This document shows positions 13,153 through 19,573 of a stretch of 20,120 nucleotides of DNA, one piece after another; within the stretch, counting starts at the first letter, position 1, and each line of letters begins with the position of its first letter. The stretch covers positions 1 to 20,120 of IMG/VR virus record IMGVR_UViG_3300006925_000212. One strand, written 5' to 3'. The notes beneath the pieces were generated by a model. That model ran no database searches, had not been told where the DNA came from, and was given only the letters and a program-made list of their open reading frames with translations. Both the position numbers and the translations under genes were made by a program. The stretch comes from a virus.

Positions 13153-14876
13153 TGACAAAGAAGTTAGTATTTGATATAGAGACAGACGGTCTTAAGCCGA
13201 CCACAATCTGGTGTATAGTAGCTAAAGAGGTAGACAATAATGAGTTATACGTATTTGATTATAATAATCTTAGCGATTGGAATAGTTTTGTACGAGGATA
13301 TAACGAAGTAATAGGTCACAACCTAATTGGCTATGATGTGCCAGCGTGTGAAAAGCTTCTAGGAACTGACTTCTCAGGTATCAAGATTACTGACACTTTG
13401 GTTATGTCTCGACTAGCCGACCCACAGCGAGGTGGTCACGACTTAAACAGTTATGGATTGGAGTTAAACAATGAAAAAGGCGATCACTCGGATTGGTCTT
13501 GCTATAGCTTGGAAATGCTTGAGTATTGCAAGCAGGATGTTAGGTTATCTGAACAAGTTTACAAACGACTCGTTCAGTCCCTTAGTGGCTTTGGAAGCGA
13601 ATCTATTAATCTTGAGCATCAGGTACAGGATATTATATGCAAGCAAATAGAAAACGGATGGCTGTTAAACGAAGAAAAGTGTTACGACTTAATCGGGGAA
13701 CTAAAAGAAGCCTCGTTTGTAGCGGAGGAAAAAGTACATGAAGTGTTCAAGCCTCTACCTACATTCATTAAGGAAATATCCCCAAAGCGTAAGAAAGATG
13801 GCACGTTCAGTGTCGTTGGTCTTAAGTTCCTCGGAGATCGTTGGACAGAGGTTGCAGGACAGTTCAGCCGTGTTGATTGGCCTGTATTTAATCTAGGCTC
13901 AAGACAACAGATAGCACGTTACCTACAGCACTTTGGATGGAAACCGAAGAAGTACACTGACAAGGGTCACGTTATCGTTTCTGAAGAAGTTTTGATGGAA
14001 GTACAGGGAATCCCTGAGGCAAAGCTAATTGCTGACTATTTGCTGCTACAGAAGCGCCTAGCACAAGTTAAGGGCTGGGTTGATAAAGTAGACACTGACA
14101 AACGTGTTCACGGCTTTGTGAACTCAAATGGAGCTGTCACAGGACGTATGACGCACAGTAGCCCTAATGTTGCAAACGTGCCAGCATCCTATAGCCCATA
14201 CGGCAAAGAGTGTAGGGAATGTTGGACTGTTCCTCAAGGGTACAAGTTAGTCGGTTGTGATGCTTCTGGTTTGGAATTGAGAATGCTTGCTCATTATATG
14301 AATGACGAGGCGTATACTCAAGAGATTCTAAATGGTGATATTCACACAGCTAACCAGATTGCTGCTGGTTTACCTGAAAGATCACAAGCCAAGACTTTCA
14401 TATACGGATTCCTGTACGGGGCTGGTGACGCAAAGATTGGTGAGATAGTAAATGGTAGTGCTAGAGAAGGTAAGCGACTCAAGAATAAGTTCTTAGACGC
14501 TACACCAGCACTCAAGAAACTACGAGAAGACGTTGTTTCTGCCTCTGGTAGAGGTTTCTTGGTTGGCCTTGATAATCGTAAGCTCTTTGTTCGGTCTCCC
14601 CATAGCGCATTAAATACGTTATTGCAAGCAGCCGGAGCAATAGTTATGAAAAAAGCCTTGTGTATCCTCTCAGAGTATGCTATAATATGGGGGATAGACT
14701 TCAAGTTTGTAGGTAACATTCACGATGAATTTCAAACGGAGGTCAAAGAACATCAAGCAGAGCAGTTCGGTAAGTTAGCCGTTGCCTCTATTGTGGCAGC
14801 AGGGATTGAATTAGGACTTAGGTGTCCACTAAACGGAGATTATGCCATAGGTAACACATGGGCAGAAACTCACTAG
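13152..14876 (+). CDS. Family A DNA polymerase (T7 gp5-type)
   Basis: It uses a GTG start inside TAGTG, one base shared with the previous stop. The 574-residue enzyme has a 3'-5' exonuclease (Asp8 and Glu10 in FDIETDG, Asp62 in GYDVP, Asp129 in YCKQD). The polymerase has motif A with Asp370 (GCDASGLE), motif B Arg410-Lys414-Tyr418 ending in YG, and motif C His524-Asp525-Glu526. It matches T7 gp5 over long stretches (NGDIHT.NQIAA, KTFIYGFLYGAGD). It is about 130 residues shorter than T7 gp5. Part of the loss lies where T7 binds thioredoxin: about 50 residues (199-248) against about 76, though a basic PKRKKDG loop remains. It replicates the phage genome with the flanking SSB and helicase. Confidence 0.96.
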   Translation: MTKKLVFDIETDGLKPTTIWCIVAKEVDNNELYVFDYNNLSDWNSFVRGYNEVIGHNLIGYDVPACEKLLGTDFSGIKITDTLVMSRLADPQRGGHDLNSYGLELNNEKGDHSDWSCYSLEMLEYCKQDVRLSEQVYKRLVQSLSGFGSESINLEHQVQDIICKQIENGWLLNEEKCYDLIGELKEASFVAEEKVHEVFKPLPTFIKEISPKRKKDGTFSVVGLKFLGDRWTEVAGQFSRVDWPVFNLGSRQQIARYLQHFGWKPKKYTDKGHVIVSEEVLMEVQGIPEAKLIADYLLLQKRLAQVKGWVDKVDTDKRVHGFVNSNGAVTGRMTHSSPNVANVPASYSPYGKECRECWTVPQGYKLVGCDASGLELRMLAHYMNDEAYTQEILNGDIHTANQIAAGLPERSQAKTFIYGFLYGAGDAKIGEIVNGSAREGKRLKNKFLDATPALKKLREDVVSASGRGFLVGLDNRKLFVRSPHSALNTLLQAAGAIVMKKALCILSEYAIIWGIDFKFVGNIHDEFQTEVKEHQAEQFGKLAVASIVAAGIELGLRCPLNGDYAIGNTWAETH

Positions 14877-14910
14877 TAAGTAGGAAACTGACCAAGAAAA
14901 TAGGGTAACT

Positions 14911-15225
14911 ATGAAAAGCGCAGATAAAAAAAGTGAGTATTTTGTTGACCGCATAAACTCTAAAGGAGAGGCAATATTAAAGAGAAACACAAATCAAACA
15001 AAGGAACATTTAGAGTCTTACCTTAGAGCAGAAAACATACGCTATGATATGCGAGAAGGCGCTAAAATGGTTTGGCTTTATGTGAATAACGGAAAGTATG
15101 CTTACTACTGGACTACAGGACGTTGGGCTGCTCACGTAAAAGGAGGATTTCCTAAAAATCACTATAGATCAAACGGTATTGAGGATTTAATGACACGGTT
15201 TTTAAAGAAAAACGAGGATATGTAA
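14911..15225 (+). CDS. Hypothetical protein between polymerase and nuclease
   Basis: This 104-residue basic protein (MKSADKKSEYFVDRINSKGE...) has an aromatic-rich middle (KMVWLYVNNGKYAYYWTTGRW). It has no Cys pairs, membrane segment or recognised domain. AGGG precedes the ATG. Its stop overlaps the start of the nuclease gene (TAATG), so the two are probably translated together. A DNA-binding role would suit its charge and place but is not shown. Confidence 0.6.
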   Translation: MKSADKKSEYFVDRINSKGEAILKRNTNQTKEHLESYLRAENIRYDMREGAKMVWLYVNNGKYAYYWTTGRWAAHVKGGFPKNHYRSNGIEDLMTRFLKKNEDM

Positions 15226-16100
15226 TGAGTAAACCAAAGAGCCTTTACAACCTAGTACCTGACATTTACAATCTTATGAAGACTTCTAGTCCTGACGATT
15301 CCGTTGATGTTGAGCAAGAGATAGAAAAGTTTGGTGAGGCTTGTAAACAGCTCATGCGTGACAAATTCGACAGTAAAGGATATGTAGATAACCGAAAACT
15401 ACGAATGTCAAACATAGGCAGGGACGACAGAATACTATGGCATCATTGTCAAGGAACAGATAAAGAAGAAATATTGCCACACACATACATTAAGTTTATG
15501 TATGGGCATTTAATCGAAGAGATGCTTCTACTTCTAGTACGCCTAAGCGGTCACAATGTAACTGACGAACAAAAACAAGTGGAGGTTAAAGGAATCAAGG
15601 GTCACATGGACTGTAAGATTGACGGAACAATCATTGACGTAAAGTCTACAAGTACATACGGCTTCAAGAAGTTCAAGGAAGGAACTTTGGCAATGGACGA
15701 CCCCTTCGGTTATGTAGCTCAGAACAAAGGATATGCGAGAGCAGAAGGAGAGACCAAGTACGGCTGGCTTGCTATGGATAAGCAAAACGGGCATTTGACT
15801 TGTTTAGTATACGATGAAGAAGATACCCAAGCTCCTATATATAAGCATATAAACTGGGATATTGAAGATCGGATTGAATACTTAAAAAAGGTGGTGGTGC
15901 AGAAAGAGCCTCCCGAAATCTGCCAAGAACCAGTACCAGACGGGAAATCAGGGAACATGAAACTACCTATGAAGTGCTCATACTGTTCTTACAAAAAGTC
16001 TTGTTACCCAGACTTAAGGGCGTTTGCGTACAGCTATGGGCCAAGATATTTAACAGAGGTGGCAAATGAGCCGAAAGTCAGGGAAATCAAACTTGAGTAA
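15225..16100 (+). CDS. Cas4/RecB-like PD-(D/E)XK nuclease with a likely Fe-S cluster
   Basis: This 291-residue protein carries the motif series of the RecB/Cas4 nucleases: His95-x3-Glu99, Asp129 in GHMD, Asp138-Val-Lys140 in IDVK, and Gln166-x3-Tyr170. Cys75 lies N-terminal to the core and Cys251, Cys254 and Cys260 (C-x2-C-x5-C) follow it. This is the layout that holds a 4Fe-4S cluster in Cas4 and AddB. In T7 this place between polymerase and late genes holds the gene 6 exonuclease, so it may degrade host DNA and remove primers. It overlaps the endonuclease I gene by 35 bp. The nuclease fold is well supported; the cluster and substrate are inferred. No Cas genes or CRISPR are near. Confidence 0.88.
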   Translation: MSKPKSLYNLVPDIYNLMKTSSPDDSVDVEQEIEKFGEACKQLMRDKFDSKGYVDNRKLRMSNIGRDDRILWHHCQGTDKEEILPHTYIKFMYGHLIEEMLLLLVRLSGHNVTDEQKQVEVKGIKGHMDCKIDGTIIDVKSTSTYGFKKFKEGTLAMDDPFGYVAQNKGYARAEGETKYGWLAMDKQNGHLTCLVYDEEDTQAPIYKHINWDIEDRIEYLKKVVVQKEPPEICQEPVPDGKSGNMKLPMKCSYCSYKKSCYPDLRAFAYSYGPRYLTEVANEPKVREIKLE

Positions 16101-16482
16101 AGTAAAATACAGAAGTGGTCTTGAGGAAAGATTAGCCAAGGCTCTAGGTAACAAGTATCTTTATGAGCCTTATGCTATTCCTTACATAGTTAAAAGGAAG
16201 TATACCCCTGACTTTGTGTTCGAAGAATCCAAGGCCTTGATAGAGGCTAAGGGATTCTTTAGAGTAGGCGATACTCAGAAGTATACCTCCATAAGAGATA
16301 CTATAAAAGAAGATGGCTGGGAGCTTGTGTTTTTGTTTAGCGACCCTAAGAAAAAACTAAGGAAAGGCTCTAAAATGACGTTAGGGCAATGGTGCGATAA
16401 AGAAGGTTTTGCATATTTTACCGAAGAATCGTGCTCAGATATGATGGAGTACATACAATGTCTGCAACTTACGAAGAATTAA
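16066..16482 (+). CDS. Endonuclease I (T7 gp3-type Holliday-junction resolvase)
   Basis: This 138-residue protein matches T7 endonuclease I through its core: YRSGLE with Glu20, YTPDF with Asp49, and IEAKG with Glu60 and Lys62. These are the four metal-site residues of this PD-(D/E)XK enzyme. Later segments (KLRKGSKMTLGQWCDKEG) also resemble T7. It acts as a dimer that cuts four-way and branched DNA; in T7 it also degrades host DNA. AGAGGT precedes the ATG. The coding sequence overlaps the upstream nuclease by 35 bp and the next small gene by 25 bp. Confidence 0.95.
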   Translation: MSRKSGKSNLSKVKYRSGLEERLAKALGNKYLYEPYAIPYIVKRKYTPDFVFEESKALIEAKGFFRVGDTQKYTSIRDTIKEDGWELVFLFSDPKKKLRKGSKMTLGQWCDKEGFAYFTEESCSDMMEYIQCLQLTKN

Positions 16483-16622
16483 AAGAGAAAATACTGCGAG
16501 AGTATGACGCTGATTTGCTTCTTGAAGTTCTTGAGATCAATGCTGAAATGCTCTTGGATAGGTTTGAGGATTTACTTATGAAGAACATGGATAAATTTCA
16601 AGAGGACGACTTAAATGACTAA
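16458..16622 (+). CDS. Hypothetical small acidic helical protein
   Basis: The start at 16458 (MSATYEELKEKILREYDADLL...) is preferred because GGAG lies 9 bases upstream. The 54-residue product is very acidic, almost certainly helical, and ends in QEDDLND. It overlaps endonuclease I at its start and the DUF3310 gene at its end, so all three are likely coupled. No known family is recognised. Confidence 0.6.
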   Translation: MSATYEELKEKILREYDADLLLEVLEINAEMLLDRFEDLLMKNMDKFQEDDLND

Positions 16623-16839
16623 TCCGTTGAATACACAGGTAGGTGGTGGTCATTATAAAGACGCATTCATTCAACCTATAGAGTATATACACATAAACAA
16701 GCTAGGCTTCATAGAAGGCAATGTAGTTAAGTACATTACCAGATGGAAAGATAAGAATGGTGTAGAAGACTTGAAGAAAGCCAAGCACTACATAGAGCTG
16801 CTAATTGAGCTGGAGAACAATAACTATGAAACTTATTGA
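16615..16839 (+). CDS. DUF3310 family protein (possible nucleotide metabolism)
   Basis: This 74-residue protein has the family's signature elements: VGGGHYK at residues 9-15, IQPIEYI at 19-25, then NVVKYITRWKDKNGVEDLKKAKHYIE in two adjoining parts (37-47 and 48-62). DUF3310 proteins are common in phages; I recall that T7 gp1.7, a nucleoside monophosphate kinase, is linked to this family, so a nucleotide role is possible. The protein is short and has no P-loop. It lies ahead of glutaredoxin and ThyX genes, which fits that idea. It overlaps the neighbours on both sides by 8-14 bp. Confidence 0.8.
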   Translation: MTNPLNTQVGGGHYKDAFIQPIEYIHINKLGFIEGNVVKYITRWKDKNGVEDLKKAKHYIELLIELENNNYETY

Positions 16840-17062
16840 CGCTAATGACCTACCAGAGCCGCAGAGTAACTACGAGCTGGCTAAGGAGTGTTTGGATGCC
16901 TGTTATTCATCATATACAGATAAAGAGTTTTTCATTATGACTATAGATGATGAAGGAACAATGGCTGTGTATAGTTCTTTAGATCACCCAGTAGCTTATA
17001 TGGCTTTGGACTCAGCCAAGGAAGTTGTAAAGACTAACTTTGAAGAAGACTTTTACTTATAG
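16826..17062 (+). CDS. Hypothetical acidic protein
   Basis: The start at 16826 (MKLIDANDLPEPQSNYELAKEC...) is chosen over an upstream GTG because GGAG sits 10 bases before it. The 78-residue product is acidic, with two Cys early and a beta-rich middle (FFIMTIDDEGTMAVYSSL). No known family is recognised. Its stop is 8 bp before the glutaredoxin gene. Confidence 0.6.
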   Translation: MKLIDANDLPEPQSNYELAKECLDACYSSYTDKEFFIMTIDDEGTMAVYSSLDHPVAYMALDSAKEVVKTNFEEDFYL

Positions 17063-17070
17063 GAGATAAG

Positions 17071-17310
17071 ATGAGCGTTACCTTTTTGACGGGAGAAAAC
17101 TGTGGTGCTTGCAAACAACTCAAGGCTCAGTTATCCCAGTACGGACTAGACGACAAAGTAACCATGCTTGATGCCTATAGCGCAGAAGGAGCTTTGTTTA
17201 TCGCAGAGCATGACTTACGCAGCATTCCTGTGTTATATAATCATAGTACTGATAAGATGATTATTGGAAGTAAAACAACAAAGGAAAAACTTGAGGAGTT
17301 TTTTAGTTAA
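17071..17310 (+). CDS. Glutaredoxin-like protein
   Basis: This 79-residue protein has the size and motifs of a phage glutaredoxin: redox pair Cys11-Gly-Ala-Cys14 in TGENCGACKQL and the cis-proline Pro53 in RSIPVLY. AGGAG lies just before the ATG, and its stop overlaps the thyX start (TAATG). Such proteins reduce ribonucleotide reductase; one is encoded about 2.3 kb downstream. It might also serve as a polymerase partner as thioredoxin does in T7, but this is a guess. The active site CGAC differs from the usual CPYC/CGPC. Confidence 0.87.
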   Translation: MSVTFLTGENCGACKQLKAQLSQYGLDDKVTMLDAYSAEGALFIAEHDLRSIPVLYNHSTDKMIIGSKTTKEKLEEFFS

Positions 17311-17972
17311 TGGAAGCAGAATATATTGACCACATGGGAACTGACCTGACTGTAGTTAATGCAGCAAGAGTTAGTTTTGACAAAGAATCAGATTGGGAAG
17401 TTGATTGGAATGATGGTCTGGTAGGCAAGGTTAGTGAAAAAGATAGGAAGCTAATACGCTACTTAGCCAAACATAAACACTGGACACCTTTCAGCCATCC
17501 ACAGATTACCTTACGCTATACAGTTCCTGTGTTTGTAGCACGACAAGAGTTTAAACATATAGTAGGCTTTACTCGTAATGAGATCAGCAGGCGATATGTT
17601 GATGATGTTCCTGAGTTCTACGAGCCTAAGTCTTGGCGCTCTCGCCCAGAAGGAAGTATTAAACAAGGTAGTGGATTGGACGTAGACGCACAGAATCAAT
17701 TTGATTGGTTGTACAAAGAAGGTTGTGGAACTATGCGTGAGATTTACTTTCAGATGATTGAGTCAGGCATAGCCCCTGAACAAGCACGTATGGTATTGCC
17801 ACAAGGCATGTACACCAGCTACTATGTCACTGGTTCTTTAGCTGCCTTTGCACGAATGGTCAAACAACGAACAGATGATAATGCCCAAGTGGAAATACAG
17901 GAACTTGCTAAACAAGTAAGTGGTATTATCCAACCACTGTTCCCTGAAAGCTGGGGGGCGTTACTTAATTAA
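17310..17972 (+). CDS. thyX: Flavin-dependent thymidylate synthase with a variant signature
   Basis: This 220-residue protein fits ThyX throughout: HWTPFSHPQITLRYTVPVF with the His/FSH patch (55-63), ARQEF (77-81), NEISRRY (90-96) and EQARMVLPQGMYT (157-169). It makes dTMP from dUMP with FAD, NADPH and methylenetetrahydrofolate. The classical motif is RHR-x7-S; here the first part reads Lys82-His83-Ile84 and one more residue precedes Ser93, so both Arg positions differ. It is either a marine-phage subtype or functionally altered. It lies in the nucleotide-supply group with glutaredoxin and NrdJ. Confidence 0.92.
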   Translation: MEAEYIDHMGTDLTVVNAARVSFDKESDWEVDWNDGLVGKVSEKDRKLIRYLAKHKHWTPFSHPQITLRYTVPVFVARQEFKHIVGFTRNEISRRYVDDVPEFYEPKSWRSRPEGSIKQGSGLDVDAQNQFDWLYKEGCGTMREIYFQMIESGIAPEQARMVLPQGMYTSYYVTGSLAAFARMVKQRTDDNAQVEIQELAKQVSGIIQPLFPESWGALLN

Positions 17973-17987
17973 ACCTAGGAGTTATTA

Positions 17988-18323
17988 GTGAAAACTATAA
18001 TTTTAGCAGTCATGATATTATTCTCTCAGATAGCGTTAGCCAAAGAAGAACCTATCGTGTGTGAGAACAAGAAGGAAGTATCAGTATATACTAATTTTCT
18101 AACAGAGAAAGCACAGTCGCATAAGATTCCTGCTGGATACTTGGCAGTTATTGATATAATCATACGACCCATAGAAGGGCCATTTATCCTTTCTGGACGT
18201 ATAATTACTAAAGCAGGCAAGACGCTTACTTCGTCCGAAGGAGCAAAGCGTTGGTTCTTAGATATGCGACAATGGGTATGTATGGCTGCTAGTGATTATC
18301 CGTTAATGGCTAGTAACTTATGA
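17988..18323 (+). CDS. Exported hypothetical protein
   Basis: GTG start behind AGGAG. The 111-residue product begins MKTIILAVMILFSQIALAKE, a clear signal peptide with likely cleavage after ALA (residue 18). The mature part has just two Cys (Cys25 and Cys98), which could form a disulfide bond in the periplasm. No lipobox or known domain is seen. An exported protein in the middle of nucleotide-metabolism genes is unusual; superinfection control or envelope modification are possible guesses. Confidence 0.7.
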   Translation: MKTIILAVMILFSQIALAKEEPIVCENKKEVSVYTNFLTEKAQSHKIPAGYLAVIDIIIRPIEGPFILSGRIITKAGKTLTSSEGAKRWFLDMRQWVCMAASDYPLMASNL

Positions 18324-18424
18324 TGTTCATGGAAATGTTTGAAGAGATAATGAGAGCTTATGATTGTTCTTTAAACAAGGCAATACAAATGTACCAGAAG
18401 GGTACAGTATGGGAGGAAGAATAA
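18320..18424 (+). CDS. 34-residue peptide, possible coupled gene
   Basis: ATGATG at 18320 overlaps the stop of the exported protein (ATGA), and the frame runs to TAA at 18422-18424: MMFMEMFEEIMRAYDC... ending TVWEEE. It fills the gap exactly and ends 4 bp before the next gene, but has no Shine-Dalgarno of its own. Met/Glu-rich and helical; no function known. Confidence 0.4.
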   Translation: MMFMEMFEEIMRAYDCSLNKAIQMYQKGTVWEEE

Positions 18425-18428
18425 CTAG

Positions 18429-18674
18429 ATGCTTACGTTATTTACGGAAATAGTATGGTTAGCCGCAGGGCTTGCTGTGCTCGGTTCTGTAGTCTTATTT
18501 TTTCTTGCGCCTATGTACGAGGAGTTTAAAATCCACAAGCATTCTTTAGATGAAGAATCAGAGATAATGGACTTAGTACAGGCCGCTATAGAATCACATA
18601 AGAAAACAGGTGAAATCGTACTTTTGCAAATAGGTAGTGAAAAGGATGGCGAAGATAGCAAGGAAGAAAAGTAG
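18429..18674 (+). CDS. Small single-pass membrane protein
   Basis: This 81-residue protein starts MLTLFTEIVWLAAGLAVLGS and continues VVLFFLAPMY, giving a membrane helix over residues 8-29. It is followed by a charged, helical cytoplasmic-type tail (about 50 residues, ending GEDSKEEK). GGAGG lies about 12 bases upstream. It overlaps the PhoH gene by 29 bp. The function is unknown. Confidence 0.65.
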   Translation: MLTLFTEIVWLAAGLAVLGSVVLFFLAPMYEEFKIHKHSLDEESEIMDLVQAAIESHKKTGEIVLLQIGSEKDGEDSKEEK

Positions 18675-19317
18675 CTCTGGCTCTGTTCAGTTAGAACCTT
18701 TATCTTTGGCTCAGTCACAGTACATAGAGTCCATAAAAGAAAAAGTAGTGTCGATAGGATTAGGATATGCAGGAACAGGTAAGACGTACATAGCTGCTAC
18801 TTTAGCTGCTCAGTTTAAGATAGATAACCGAAAGGAAGGAAAGATTGTATTATGTCGTCCTAACATATCAGACAGTCGTACAATCGGTTACTTAAAAGGA
18901 GATATGGAAGAAAAGATGGCCGCTTGGGTTGTCCCGTACACGGATGTACTTAGGAAACATTTAAGTGGTCACTTTGAAGAGTATGTAGCAAATGGTACGA
19001 TAGAAGTTGTACCTTTTGAATATATGCAGGGACGCTCTTGGGACAATAGCTACATAATGCTTGATGAAGCGCAACATACGTCACCTAAGGAAATGGAAAT
19101 GTTCCTAAAGCGTATTGGTACGGATTCTAAAGTTGTTATCAGTGGCGACCTGAGGCAAGCTGCCAAGGGCAAATCTAGCGGTTTAGCTGACATAGTTGAA
19201 CTATATGAAGGTAATAGCGATTTACAGGAGTACATGGGGATAACTGGATTCTTTAATCCTAATGATATTGTCCGTTCAGACTTCTGTAGGATGATTACTA
19301 GGATATACGGCAACTAA
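18646..19317 (+). CDS. phoH: PhoH-like ATPase
   Basis: I prefer the ATG at 18646 (223 residues) over a GTG at 18637; neither has a strong ribosome site, and coupling to the overlapping upstream gene is likely. Walker A GYAGTGKT lies at residues 40-47, IVLCRPNI at 67-74, Walker B YIMLDEAQ at 136-143 and ISGDLRQ at 165-171. These are the hallmarks of the PhoH family. PhoH is frequent in marine phages; proposed roles range from phosphate stress to RNA handling, and none is settled. The length is typical for phage copies. Confidence 0.93.
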   Translation: MAKIARKKSSSGSVQLEPLSLAQSQYIESIKEKVVSIGLGYAGTGKTYIAATLAAQFKIDNRKEGKIVLCRPNISDSRTIGYLKGDMEEKMAAWVVPYTDVLRKHLSGHFEEYVANGTIEVVPFEYMQGRSWDNSYIMLDEAQHTSPKEMEMFLKRIGTDSKVVISGDLRQAAKGKSSGLADIVELYEGNSDLQEYMGITGFFNPNDIVRSDFCRMITRIYGN

Positions 19318-19333
19318 ACTAATGGGAGAAACT

Positions 19334-19573
19334 ATGCTAAATTCAACAACAAATATTCGACTCACCTATGCTCAGTGCGATCAGGTTGTTGTCCAGCATT
19401 TACAAGAGTTTCACTTTGATTTAAAAGAGAGCTTATTGTTTGAGCTGGATATAGAAGACCACCTTGATATACTAAAGAGTATCATAGCGATAGAAACTAT
19501 TATGAAAGACTTTTTAACTGACGAAGAATACATCAGTTGGAAAACAGAATACGGAGTAGACTTACTGAAATGA
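19334..19573 (+). CDS. Hypothetical small acidic protein
   Basis: The start at 19334 (MLNSTTNIRLTYAQCDQVVV...) is preferred to the ATG at 19322 because GGGAG inside that earlier start sits 5 bases upstream of it. The 79-residue product is acidic and helical (HLQEFHFDLKES, FLTDEEYISWKTEYG). I recognise no domain, though similar small proteins adjoin nucleotide genes in other marine phages. Its TGA overlaps the ATG of the reductase gene (ATGA), so the two are coupled. Confidence 0.65.
   Translation: MLNSTTNIRLTYAQCDQVVVQHLQEFHFDLKESLLFELDIEDHLDILKSIIAIETIMKDFLTDEEYISWKTEYGVDLLK

Noticed and set aside
15225-16100. Reading the Cas4-like protein as part of a CRISPR adaptation system
   Set aside because: No cas1, cas2 or repeat array in the window; the neighbours are T7-like replication and DNA-breakdown genes.
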